From Wocania_A sp964021735 (GTDB lineage: Bacteria > Bacteroidota > Bacteroidia > Flavobacteriales > Flavobacteriaceae): a stretch of DNA of 64,000 nucleotides. The DNA lies in assembly GCF_964021735.1 (NCBI RefSeq), contig NZ_CAXIBN010000001.1:1-64000 (forward strand), read 5' to 3'. The notes beneath the pieces were generated by a model. It did not search any database. It was not told where the DNA came from and was given only the letters and a program-made list of their open reading frames with translations. The translations under genes were made by a program, and so were the position numbers. Positions 18,496 through 26,814 of this stretch are shown one piece after another (position 1 is the first letter of the stretch; each line of letters opens with the position of its first letter).

Positions 18496-18921
18496 ATGAA
18501 ACAATTAATTACAATTTTATTTATCGGACTGATTAATTTCTCAGTAAATGCGCAAGACAAAGTAGCGAAAATAGAGTTTAAATCGGATACTATAGATTAT
18601 GGAACTATTGAAAAAGGAGCTGATGGTGTAAGAGTTTTTGAATTTACAAATACTGGTGATGCGCCACTTATAATCTCGAAAGTATCTTCTACTTGTGGTT
18701 GTACTATACCTAAAAAACCAGAAGGCCCCATTTTACCTGGAAAAACTGGCAAAATAGAAGTGAAATATGACACAAAAAGAGTGATGCCTATAAGAAAAAC
18801 TATTACCGTTATTTCTAATGCTGAAACGCCAACAGTTGCCTTAAAAATAAAAGGACTTGTTGTAGATTCTAGCAAGGATAGTGTCTTAGATAAGAAAAAC
18901 AAAAGTGTTATGGAACAATAG
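18496..18921 (+). CDS. Secreted DUF1573 protein
   Basis: This 141-residue exported protein has a signal peptide (MKQLITILFIGLINFSVNAQ) followed by a DUF1573 immunoglobulin-like domain. The family phrases are YGTIEKGADGVRVFEFTNTGDAPLIIS, the SSTCGCTIP strand with two cysteines, and LPGKTGKIEVKYDT. DUF1573 proteins are common in Bacteroidota, and their function is unknown. The start at 18496 is used because it gives a clean signal peptide downstream of a -7 box. Confidence 0.88.
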   Translation: MKQLITILFIGLINFSVNAQDKVAKIEFKSDTIDYGTIEKGADGVRVFEFTNTGDAPLIISKVSSTCGCTIPKKPEGPILPGKTGKIEVKYDTKRVMPIRKTITVISNAETPTVALKIKGLVVDSSKDSVLDKKNKSVMEQ

Positions 18922-18943
18922 TACTTTAATAGTCTTAAAAATT

Positions 18944-18978
18944 AAGTCCAAACACCAATAGTGTTTGGACTTTTTTAT
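18944..18978. terminator. Bidirectional terminator
   Basis: A perfect 12-bp stem (18944-18955 with 18961-18972, AAGTCCAAACAC) has a 5-base loop and a T-run on the + side. It sits between convergent genes and overlaps the last codons of the minus-strand gene. Confidence 0.85.
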
Positions 18979-20312
18979 TTAAAAAAATCTTCTAGTAAAA
19001 ATGAGTAGTTTAAAATAATGCCACCTCTATCTATTCTTAGTTTTATTCTTTTTCCATCACTATCATAAAACATATACATTATTTGCTGTAATGTATATTG
19101 ATGAGCTGGTTTTCCGTTAATTGATAAAACAATATCACCATTTTTTAATCCAGCTCTATACGCTGGCGAATCTATCCTAAGTTCTACTATTGCGTAAGCA
19201 GGTTTAAGTGAAAATTTGTAACGTGCATCAAAAACAATTCTTGTTCCGTTTTGATTAGTTTCATTACTCAAATTATTATTACTTGGAACGAAATTTTCTC
19301 TTTCCTTTACAAACCTAACACCATCATGTGCTAATTCTATTCCACTTTTATTATAGCTAAACTTTTCTTGAAAATATCCATTCTTTTTAAAGGTTACTAT
19401 GGCATTTCTATAATCCATTATAATATTGAACCGTTTTAAAATATTACCAGCTAAACTTCCATTACGCCCAGTAAACTTTTTTGCAAAGGAAATAGATGTA
19501 GAATCTGGATATGCCACATTTGCTTTTTTAAAAACAAAACTTTTTAAATAAAATTCGTCAATTTTAGAACGTTTACCATACACACTCCCGCTTAGTCCAT
19601 GTCCCAAAAAATCTTCAAAATATTTATTATTAGACACTATTCCTAAACTATCATCTTCAAATAACCACAACGCATCACTACCGCCAGAATCGATTAATAA
19701 CTTTACAGGAATTAATTTGTTATTTATTCTAACCTTTGTATTTATATAGGGTTTATTGTTGTAAAACTCCAGATTAAATCTTTCACATTTTCTGCACCCT
19801 TTATACCGATAACTAATTGGTTCTGTTATTTTTAAATACTTATGAGAATAGTTTATTTCTACAATTAAATCTTTAAAAAAATCGAAACCTAAAATACCGT
19901 GAATTGGAACGCCTAATCTTGGTGCAAAATTTAAATTAGCATCGTATACTGCATATAAGTCTTGGTTTAACTTAATGGCATTTCCAATTTTAAAAACATT
20001 ATTTTTTGACTTTAAAGCCTCGACTGACTCGCCTTCGCCTAAACCTCTTAGAAATATTTTCTTAGTGTCTTTAATTTTCAAAGTATCAGAAACATTTAAA
20101 AAATTAAAAATAATGGGCTTACTAACACCTGTATCTAATAAAAATGACAACTCTACACCATTAATTTCAACTGGAATAACAATTAAATTATTTATTAATC
20201 TAAACTTTATTTTATCTGATCTTTTTTTATTTTGGATAACAAACTTTCCTTGTGAGTACGCAAGATTACTCAAACAAAACAACAACAAAATAAGAGCTAA
20301 GCCTTTTTTCAT
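18975..20312 (-). CDS. Secreted retropepsin-like/PDZ protein
   Basis: This 445-residue exported protein (signal peptide to about residue 20, SNLAYSQ) carries two aspartic-protease-like motifs, LLDTGVS near 60 and LIDSGGS near 208. This suggests a tandem or two-lobed retropepsin fold. A PDZ domain follows at the C-terminus (about 350-440, SPAYRAGLKNGDIVLSINGK). Bacteroidota have many such aspartyl-protease/PDZ proteins of unknown substrate. Both D-T/S-G motifs look intact, so peptidase activity is possible but not shown. ATG 20312 is preferred to a GTG two codons earlier. Confidence 0.82.
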   Translation of the reverse strand: MKKGLALILLLFCLSNLAYSQGKFVIQNKKRSDKIKFRLINNLIVIPVEINGVELSFLLDTGVSKPIIFNFLNVSDTLKIKDTKKIFLRGLGEGESVEALKSKNNVFKIGNAIKLNQDLYAVYDANLNFAPRLGVPIHGILGFDFFKDLIVEINYSHKYLKITEPISYRYKGCRKCERFNLEFYNNKPYINTKVRINNKLIPVKLLIDSGGSDALWLFEDDSLGIVSNNKYFEDFLGHGLSGSVYGKRSKIDEFYLKSFVFKKANVAYPDSTSISFAKKFTGRNGSLAGNILKRFNIIMDYRNAIVTFKKNGYFQEKFSYNKSGIELAHDGVRFVKERENFVPSNNNLSNETNQNGTRIVFDARYKFSLKPAYAIVELRIDSPAYRAGLKNGDIVLSINGKPAHQYTLQQIMYMFYDSDGKRIKLRIDRGGIILNYSFLLEDFFK

Positions 20313-20435
20313 ATACACATGCTAAATATTTCTCTTATCAATTTACTAATCTTTATAATAGCTTTCTCATTTATAGCTATTTTTTAAAAAAACTTTAAGA
20401 TAATTTTCTCAACTTTGTACTTTAAATACTTTTAA

Positions 20436-21626
20436 ATGCCAACAATCTCGAAAAAAGGGCAATTAATGCCTCAATCACCTATACGGAAATTAGTTCCATT
20501 TGCTGAACAAGCTGTAAAAAATGGTAAGTCTATTTATTATTTGAACATTGGGCAACCCGATATTAAAACTCCAGAAATTGCTTTACAAGCTGTTAAAAAC
20601 AGTAATATTGATGTTTTGGCTTATTCAAGATCTGAAGGATCGGAGGTTTACAGACAAAAAATTTCGGCTTATTACAGAAAGCATGATATTAATGTTAATC
20701 ACGATGATATTATTGTAACCACTGGAGGAAGTGAAGCCTTATTATTTGCCTTTGGCAGTATTATGGATGTAGATGATGAAATAATTATCCCAGAGCCTTT
20801 TTATGCCAATTATAATGGGTTTTCAACAGCTTCTGGTGTAAAAGTTGTACCAGTAATTTCTAAAATTGAAGATAATTTTGCATTACCGCCAATTGAGGAA
20901 TTCGAAAAACTTATTACTTCAAAAACTAAGGCTATTTTAATTTGTAATCCTGGAAATCCAACAGGATATTTATACTCTAAAGAAGAAATTCAAAAACTTG
21001 CTGCTATTGTTAAAAAACATGATTTATTTTTAATTGCCGACGAAGTTTATCGAGAATTTGCTTACGATGGTAATACACATTATTCTATAATGCAAGAAAC
21101 TGGTTTAGATGATTATGCAATAATGATTGATTCGGTTTCTAAACGGTACAGCATGTGTGGTGCCCGAATTGGCTGCTTAGTATCTAAAAATAAAGCGGTT
21201 ATACAAACGGCATTAAAATTTGCTCAAGCACGTTTAAGTCCTCCAACATTAGCACAAATTGCAAGTGAAGCTGCTTTAGAAACACCACAAAGTTATTTTG
21301 ATGATGTTATTGAAGAGTATGTTGAAAGAAGAAACATTGTAATTAGCGAATTACAAAAAATTGATGGTGTTAAAGTAGCAAAACCAAAAGGTGCTTTTTA
21401 TTGCATAGCAGAATTACCTATAAAAAATTCGGATGATTTTGCGCAATGGCTTTTAGAAGGTTTTGATGTTAATGGCGAAACCATTATGGTTGCTCCAGCA
21501 GGTGGATTTTACTCAACTCCGGGTGTTGGTTTAAACCAAATACGTATTGCCTATGTACTAAAAAAAGAAAGCCTAGTTAAAGCCGTAAATATTTTAAAAG
21601 AAGCCTTAAAGGTTTATAAAGACTAG
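20436..21626 (+). CDS. Class I/II PLP-dependent aminotransferase
   Basis: This 396-residue fold-type I aminotransferase is related to aspartate aminotransferases. Landmarks are YLNIGQPDI, LICNPGNPTGY, IADEVYREFAYD and the PLP-lysine motif SVSKRYSMCGARIGC (Lys about 233). Its amino donor cannot be fixed from sequence. Its stop codon shares a base with the murB start (TAGTG), so the two are co-transcribed and probably coupled. Confidence 0.9.
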   Translation: MPTISKKGQLMPQSPIRKLVPFAEQAVKNGKSIYYLNIGQPDIKTPEIALQAVKNSNIDVLAYSRSEGSEVYRQKISAYYRKHDINVNHDDIIVTTGGSEALLFAFGSIMDVDDEIIIPEPFYANYNGFSTASGVKVVPVISKIEDNFALPPIEEFEKLITSKTKAILICNPGNPTGYLYSKEEIQKLAAIVKKHDLFLIADEVYREFAYDGNTHYSIMQETGLDDYAIMIDSVSKRYSMCGARIGCLVSKNKAVIQTALKFAQARLSPPTLAQIASEAALETPQSYFDDVIEEYVERRNIVISELQKIDGVKVAKPKGAFYCIAELPIKNSDDFAQWLLEGFDVNGETIMVAPAGGFYSTPGVGLNQIRIAYVLKKESLVKAVNILKEALKVYKD

Positions 21627-22639
21627 TGAAGATTAAAGAAAACATATCTTTAAAACCTTACAATACTTTTGGTATTGATGTGCTTGCAAAACATTTTGTA
21701 TCGGTTTCTAATCTTGATGAATTAAAAAACATTCTATTACTAAAGGGTTACCCAGACAAACTTATTTTAGGAGGCGGCAGCAATATATTGCTTACCAAAA
21801 ATCAAAAAGCCTTAGTTATTCATGTTAATTTAAAGGGTATTACTATAATCTCTGAAGATGAAAACTCAGTAATAGTAAAAGCAAATGCTGGAGAAAACTG
21901 GCACGAATTCGTGCTTTGGTGTTTAGATCATGATTTTGGTGGTATTGAAAATTTATCATTAATTCCAGGTAATGTTGGTACGGCACCTATTCAAAATATT
22001 GGTGCTTATGGTGTAGAATTAAAAGACTCCTTTATTTCGTGCGAAGGCCTTTCTTTAGAAAGCAATACAATAAAATCATTTTCAAAAGCGAATTGCAATT
22101 TTGGTTACAGAAATTCCATTTTTAAACAACACGAAAAAGGAAAATACATTATTACTAACGTAACTTTTAAACTTTCAAAAAAAACACATAAACTCAATAT
22201 TAATTACGGAAGTATTGCTTCTCAGCTTGAATTAATGCAAATCACAAGTCCAACAATTCAAGAGATTTCAAAAGCAGTTATAGCCATTCGTGAAAGCAAA
22301 TTACCAAACCCAAAAGAGATTGGAAATAGTGGTAGTTTTTTCAAAAACCCAATAATTTCAAAAGCGCATTATGATACTTTACTTGAAAATTTTCCTGAAA
22401 TACCAAGTTATACTATTTCTGATAATGAAATAAAAATCCCAGCAGGTTGGTTAATTGAAAAATCAGGTTTTAAAGGTAAACGTTTTGGCGATTATGGTGT
22501 ACACAAAAATCAAGCTTTAGTACTGGTAAACTATGGAAATTCCAAAGGTTCAGATATTTTAAATCTTTCAAAATTAATTCAAAAAACCATTAAAAGACTC
22601 TTTGGTATTTCAATAGAAGCTGAAGTAAATATCTTATAA
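21626..22639 (+). CDS. murB: UDP-N-acetylenolpyruvoylglucosamine reductase
   Basis: This FAD enzyme reduces UDP-GlcNAc-enolpyruvate to UDP-MurNAc in peptidoglycan synthesis. The 337-residue protein shows the opening NTFGID, FAD-binding LGGGSNILLT (about 51-60), IPGNVGTAPIQNIGAYG, the YRNSIFK region and GSFFKNP with the catalytic Ser. It appears to be the long (type I) form. It begins at GTG 21626, overlapping the previous stop by one base. Confidence 0.96.
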   Translation: MKIKENISLKPYNTFGIDVLAKHFVSVSNLDELKNILLLKGYPDKLILGGGSNILLTKNQKALVIHVNLKGITIISEDENSVIVKANAGENWHEFVLWCLDHDFGGIENLSLIPGNVGTAPIQNIGAYGVELKDSFISCEGLSLESNTIKSFSKANCNFGYRNSIFKQHEKGKYIITNVTFKLSKKTHKLNINYGSIASQLELMQITSPTIQEISKAVIAIRESKLPNPKEIGNSGSFFKNPIISKAHYDTLLENFPEIPSYTISDNEIKIPAGWLIEKSGFKGKRFGDYGVHKNQALVLVNYGNSKGSDILNLSKLIQKTIKRLFGISIEAEVNIL

Positions 22640-22654
22640 TCTAAAAGAAATTTC

Positions 22655-22662
22655 TAACTTTG
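22655..22662 (+). promoter_or_regulatory. -7 box of ECF sigma/RskA operon
   Basis: TAACTTTG matches TAnnTTTG exactly, 45 bases before the TTG start of the sigma gene. This suggests the operon has a housekeeping promoter. Confidence 0.5.
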
Positions 22663-22707
22663 ATTTTATTACTAACCTATAAACATCTTGTTTAAACCAA
22701 ACATACC

Positions 22708-23238
22708 TTGATTTCACCTATAGAAAAAGACATAGTTAATTTACTTGAAAATGGCGATAAAAAAGCCATAACCTTATTGTATGAAAACTATGCAGATGCA
22801 TTATACGGCGTTATTAAAAAGGTAATAGCAGATGACGATACGGCACAAGATGTACTACAAGAAACTTTCGTAAAGATTTGGAGATATTCAAAAAAATATG
22901 ATGCTAGCAAAGCAAAATTATTTACTTGGTTATACAGAATAGCTTATAATACATCTATCGACAAAATTCGCTCTTTAAAGAATAAAACAGGAAAAGAAGT
23001 CCAAATGGAGACTTCTGCCGTATATAAAGTATCATCAGGAGAATTAAATCAAGATGTTTTAGATATAAAAAAACACCTTAGCAGCTTAGATGAGAAATAT
23101 CAAATAGTGATAAATGCACTCTTTTTTGAGGGCATGACACAACAAGAAGCTAGTGACGAATTAGATATTCCGTTGGGAACTATAAAATCGAGATTAAAAA
23201 TTGGATTACGAGAATTGAAAAAAATATACAATCCTTAA
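22708..23238 (+). CDS. ECF RNA polymerase sigma factor
   Basis: This 176-residue ECF sigma factor has region 2 in about 22-95 (LYGVIKKVIADDDTAQDVLQETFVKIW, YDASKAKLFTWLYRIAYNTSID) and region 4 in about 120-172 (YQIVINALFFEGMTQQEASDELDIPLGTIKSRL). TTG at 22708 is the only workable start. The next internal Met (residue 93) lies far inside the gene. It is followed 11 bases later by an RskA-type anti-sigma gene, its presumed regulator. Confidence 0.93.
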   Translation: MISPIEKDIVNLLENGDKKAITLLYENYADALYGVIKKVIADDDTAQDVLQETFVKIWRYSKKYDASKAKLFTWLYRIAYNTSIDKIRSLKNKTGKEVQMETSAVYKVSSGELNQDVLDIKKHLSSLDEKYQIVINALFFEGMTQQEASDELDIPLGTIKSRLKIGLRELKKIYNP

Positions 23239-23249
23239 TAAATAAAGTC

Positions 23250-24038
23250 ATGAATGAGAAAATAAATACTTTTTTAAGTTCTGGCCTATTGGAAAAATAT
23301 CTACTAGGTGAAACTACTTCTGCTGAAGCAGAAATGGTTGAAACTTATATTTTAAAATACCCAGAAGTACAGAACACATACAACACATTACAATACAACT
23401 TAGAAGTAGTTGCAAAAAGCAATGCTGTTGAAGCTCCTAAAGGCATCTTAAATAATATTTTAGAAGCCCTTGATGAGAAACCTGTTGTTAAATTAAACAC
23501 CTCATACAAATCTAAGAAATGGTATAAATTTAGTGTTGCTGCTAGTATTGCTGCATTAATTTTTGCTGGGACATCTTATTTGTTTTACTCTCAAAATCAA
23601 AAACTCTCTGAAGAAAACCAAGTAGTTGTAGATGAAATTTTTGATTTACGTAGTGATATTGCACAAAACAATAAAATGCTTGATAATGTGATGAGACAAC
23701 TTTTAAAGCTCAATAATCCTGAAACCGAAAAATACATTATTAAAGGAAACGAGCGTGCAAAAGATTTAAAAACTGTAGCTTACATAAACCCTAAAGAAAA
23801 AACATCTATGATTGATGTAGTTTCTCTACCTCAATTACCAGAAGAGCAATGCTATCAAATTTGGGCTGAGTTGCAAGGTAAAATGGTGAGTTTAGGCATT
23901 TTAAGTGAGTCGGACAGACAGCTCAAATCACTTCCTTATACAGAAGACGCATTAGCTTTAAAAATTACTATTGAGCCTAAAGGTGGAAATAGTATTGCAT
24001 CTGTAGAAAATTCTGTAGCACAAATTAGCTTGCAATAA
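23250..24038 (+). CDS. RskA-family anti-sigma factor
   Basis: This 262-residue membrane anti-sigma factor has a cytoplasmic N-terminal part (about 1-90, LLEKYLLGETTSAEAEMVETYIL) expected to hold the sigma factor and one transmembrane segment (about 93-112). A periplasmic RskA C-terminal domain includes VVSLPQLPEEQCYQIWAEL and LALKITIEPKGGN. A periplasmic heptad-like stretch (about 115-150) follows the membrane helix. The pair is a likely envelope-signal switch. Its inducer is unknown. Confidence 0.88.
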   Translation: MNEKINTFLSSGLLEKYLLGETTSAEAEMVETYILKYPEVQNTYNTLQYNLEVVAKSNAVEAPKGILNNILEALDEKPVVKLNTSYKSKKWYKFSVAASIAALIFAGTSYLFYSQNQKLSEENQVVVDEIFDLRSDIAQNNKMLDNVMRQLLKLNNPETEKYIIKGNERAKDLKTVAYINPKEKTSMIDVVSLPQLPEEQCYQIWAELQGKMVSLGILSESDRQLKSLPYTEDALALKITIEPKGGNSIASVENSVAQISLQ

Positions 24039-24061
24039 GATTAATAGCGATAGTTAAAAAT

Positions 24062-24100
24062 AAAAAGCCTCATTTTATTAAATAAAATGAGGCTTTTTTT
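24062..24100. terminator. Bidirectional terminator between RskA and aqpZ
   Basis: A long perfect stem around AAAAAGCCTCATTTTATT and its complement has a loop of only a few bases and a T-run. It lies between convergent genes. Confidence 0.88.
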
Positions 24101-24124
24101 ATGCTATAAAATTTTTAATTTTCA

Positions 24125-24811
24125 CTACTCTTTATCAAAAAAAGCTTTGTGAATAAAACCTGCAATTATGGCGCCCGCAATTGGAGCTACCCAAAATAAC
24201 CATAATTGACCAGTAAAATCACCGCCAGCAAATAATGCTTGACTTGTTGAGCGCGCAGGATTAACAGACGTATTAGAAATTGGAATACTTATTAAATGTA
24301 TTAGCGTTAAAGCTAAACCAATTGCAATACCTGCAAACCCTTTAGGTGCCTTAGGGTACGTACTTCCTAAAATAATTAATAAGAAAAACATGGTTAAAAC
24401 AAATTCAGTAACCAAAACAGAGGCCATATTATAACCTCCTGGAGACAAATCACCATAACCATTGGCAGCAAAACCACCAACATCGGTAAAATCAGACTTA
24501 CCAGAAACTATTAAGTATAATACGCCTGCTGCTGCAATAGCACCAATAACTTGAGCAATAATATAACCAAATAAATCTTTTGCAGGAAACTTACCTCCTG
24601 CCCACAAACCTAAAGACACCGCAGGATTAAAATGTGCTCCAGATACATGTCCAACAGCATAAGCCATAGTTAAAACTGTAAGTCCAAACGCTAAAGAAAC
24701 GCCTACAAAACCTATTCCTAAATCTGGATAACCAGCAGCAAAAATAGCACTACCACAGCCTCCAAAAACAAGCCAAAATGTTCCAAAAAATTCTGCAAAT
24801 AATTTTTTCAT
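24125..24811 (-). CDS. aqpZ: Aquaporin Z-type water channel
   Basis: This 228-residue six-helix channel has both half-helix signatures, HFNPAVSLG (about 63-71) and SVNPARSTSQAL (about 182-193). The selectivity-filter region carries Arg after the second NPA, which fits a water-selective AqpZ rather than a glycerol facilitator. It is a single gene, convergent with the RskA operon. Confidence 0.95.
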   Translation of the reverse strand: MKKLFAEFFGTFWLVFGGCGSAIFAAGYPDLGIGFVGVSLAFGLTVLTMAYAVGHVSGAHFNPAVSLGLWAGGKFPAKDLFGYIIAQVIGAIAAAGVLYLIVSGKSDFTDVGGFAANGYGDLSPGGYNMASVLVTEFVLTMFFLLIILGSTYPKAPKGFAGIAIGLALTLIHLISIPISNTSVNPARSTSQALFAGGDFTGQLWLFWVAPIAGAIIAGFIHKAFFDKE

Positions 24812-24927
24812 AATTAAATAATTTTAATGGTTAGATGATTAAATATAATAATTAAACATTAGACACGAAAAAGCAACAATGTCACATTAAACACATTAAA
24901 CGCTTTAAAAATTAGTGTTAAAAGCTT

Positions 24928-24935
24928 TATCTTTG
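24928..24935 (+). promoter_or_regulatory. -7 box of the 24956-28034 operon
   Basis: TATCTTTG matches TAnnTTTG exactly, 20 bases before the first ATG of the four-gene operon. Confidence 0.6.
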
Positions 24936-24955
24936 CACAAAATAATTTTATCTAA

Positions 24956-25159
24956 ATGAAACTCCTTTTAATTACCATTGCTTTACTAGGTATAGCAATT
25001 GCTGGGATTGCCATAAAAATTTGGGCAAAAAAAGATGGCAAATTTGCTGGCACTTGTGCAAGTCAAAACCCTGTGTTAAATAAAAATGGAGAAGCTTGTG
25101 GTTTTTGTGGAAAAACGCCTGATCAATTTAGTGACTGTAATGAACCTCAACACTCTTAA
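24956..25159 (+). CDS. Small Cys-rich membrane protein
   Basis: This 67-residue protein has one N-terminal hydrophobic helix (about 3-24) and a short tail with four cysteines in the pattern GTCASQNP...GEACGFCG...FSDC. The spacing suggests a metal or redox site, or paired disulfides, but I recognise no named domain. Similar short proteins occur in Flavobacteria without known function. It has a strong -7 box at 24928 and is followed within 7 bases by a glycosyltransferase, so it heads a four-gene operon. Confidence 0.75.
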   Translation: MKLLLITIALLGIAIAGIAIKIWAKKDGKFAGTCASQNPVLNKNGEACGFCGKTPDQFSDCNEPQHS

Positions 25160-25165
25160 TTGTTT

Positions 25166-26278
25166 ATGGGTTTTCTTGATTATTTATTCTACACATTTAT
25201 TGTTGTAGTTTTATTTCAAGTTATTTATTATTTATTTATTTTAGGACAATTTGCTTTTCTAAAACAAAAGAAGAGTGCTCTACAAAGCCTTCCTGTTTCA
25301 GTTATTATTTGCGCCAAAAATGAAGCTGAAAATTTAAAAATATTTTTACCTTCAATTATATCTCAAGAGTATTCAACTTTTGAGATTGTATTAATCAATG
25401 ATGCTTCACACGATGAAACACTTCAAGTTATGGAAACGTTTTCATTACAACATTCTAACATAAAAATAGTTGATGTAAAAAACAACGAAGCCTTTTGGGG
25501 TAATAAAAAATATGCCTTAACACTAGGTATAAAAGCGGCTAAACATAATCATTTATTATTTACAGATGCTGACTGTAAACCAGTTTCAAAACATTGGATT
25601 ACTGAAATGTGTTCTCATTTTAACACAAAAAAGACAATTGTTCTAGGTTATGGTGCGTATTTAAAAATTAAAAATTCATTTTTAAATAAACTTATTCGGT
25701 TTGAAACCTTAATTACTGCTATTCAATATTTTTCGTTTGCGAAAATTGGTATTCCTTATATGGGTGTTGGTAGAAATTTAGCTTATACTAAAACCGAATT
25801 TTTTAATACAAATGGCTTTATGAGTCATATGAAAGTTCGATCTGGTGATGATGATTTATTTATAAACCAAGCTTCGAACACAACCAATACTTCAATTTGT
25901 TTTTCAAAACATAGTTTTACAAAATCTAATCCAGAAACAACATTTAACAACTGGTTTAAACAGAAAAGGCGACATGTTTCTACAGCCAAATATTATAAAC
26001 TAAACCATAAAATTTTATTGGTTTTAATCTATCTTTTAAACTTACTGTTCTGGGTTTTAGCTTCAATATTATTGGTGTTTCATTTTAATTGGCAAATAGT
26101 AATTTCTTTACTTTTATTACGAATCATTGTGCAATATTTTACTATTGGGTTTTCAACAAAAAAATTAAATGAAGAAGACCTTTTGATTTTGATTCCTTTC
26201 TTAGAAATCTTTTTAATTATTATACAATTAACTATCTTTATAAACAATCTTATTTCAAAACCTAACCATTGGAAATAG
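25166..26278 (+). CDS. Membrane-bound family 2 glycosyltransferase
   Basis: This 370-residue GT2 protein has an N-terminal membrane segment (about 5-30) and a GT-A catalytic domain with VSVIICAKNEAENL, VLINDASHDET, the DxD-type FTDADCKP and the late GDDDLFINQ and KQKRRHVST motifs. Two or three C-terminal membrane helices end the protein. It likely adds a sugar to a lipid-linked or envelope acceptor. ATG 25166 is preferred to a TTG two codons earlier. Its 3' end overlaps the next gene by 10 bases. Confidence 0.9.
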   Translation: MGFLDYLFYTFIVVVLFQVIYYLFILGQFAFLKQKKSALQSLPVSVIICAKNEAENLKIFLPSIISQEYSTFEIVLINDASHDETLQVMETFSLQHSNIKIVDVKNNEAFWGNKKYALTLGIKAAKHNHLLFTDADCKPVSKHWITEMCSHFNTKKTIVLGYGAYLKIKNSFLNKLIRFETLITAIQYFSFAKIGIPYMGVGRNLAYTKTEFFNTNGFMSHMKVRSGDDDLFINQASNTTNTSICFSKHSFTKSNPETTFNNWFKQKRRHVSTAKYYKLNHKILLVLIYLLNLLFWVLASILLVFHFNWQIVISLLLLRIIVQYFTIGFSTKKLNEEDLLILIPFLEIFLIIIQLTIFINNLISKPNHWK

Positions 26279-26814
26279 AGGAAGCAATAAAACGCGCTAA
26301 AAAAAATGATCAAAAAGCATTCAACTATTTATTGGATATGTTTTGGGATAACGTTTATGGATTTCAATTAAAACGTACTGAAAATGAGAATGATGCTGAA
26401 GATATAACCATTCAAACATTCTCAAAAGCTTTTGATAAAATTAAAACGTTTGATGATAATTACAAGTTTAAAACCTGGTTAATTACCATTTCAAAAAATA
26501 TTCATATTGATTTACTGCGGAAGGAAAAAAACTCAATCACTCAAGTTATTTCAAAAAATAACAGAGACGCATTTAAAGTTTTAGACGAATCACCTTCACC
26601 TGAAGATAAGTTAATTACCGAGCAACATTTAGCCAAATTACTTCTAGATATCAAAAAACTAAAACCTCATTATCAAGAAGTTATAAATTTAAGGTATTTT
26701 CAAGAGTTAAGCTATAAAGAAATTTCAGCAGAACTTAAAGAACCAATAAATAATGTTAAAGTTAAGCTTCTTCGCGCTAAAAAGTTATTGGCAGAAATTA
26801 TTAATAAAAAGTAA
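26269..26814 (+). CDS. ECF RNA polymerase sigma factor, no anti-sigma partner
   Basis: This 181-residue ECF sigma factor has region 2 (KAFNYLLDMFWDNVYGF, NDAEDITIQTFSKAFDKI, FKTWLITISKNIHIDLLR) and region 4 (HYQEVINLRYFQELSYKEISAEL, then NNVKVKLLRAKKLL). The start is TTG 26269, inside the end of the glycosyltransferase gene, and its stop shares one base with the Nramp start (TAATG), so it is translationally coupled at both ends. No anti-sigma gene is adjacent, unlike the other two ECF genes in the window. Confidence 0.9.
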   Translation: MEIEEAIKRAKKNDQKAFNYLLDMFWDNVYGFQLKRTENENDAEDITIQTFSKAFDKIKTFDDNYKFKTWLITISKNIHIDLLRKEKNSITQVISKNNRDAFKVLDESPSPEDKLITEQHLAKLLLDIKKLKPHYQEVINLRYFQELSYKEISAELKEPINNVKVKLLRAKKLLAEIINKK

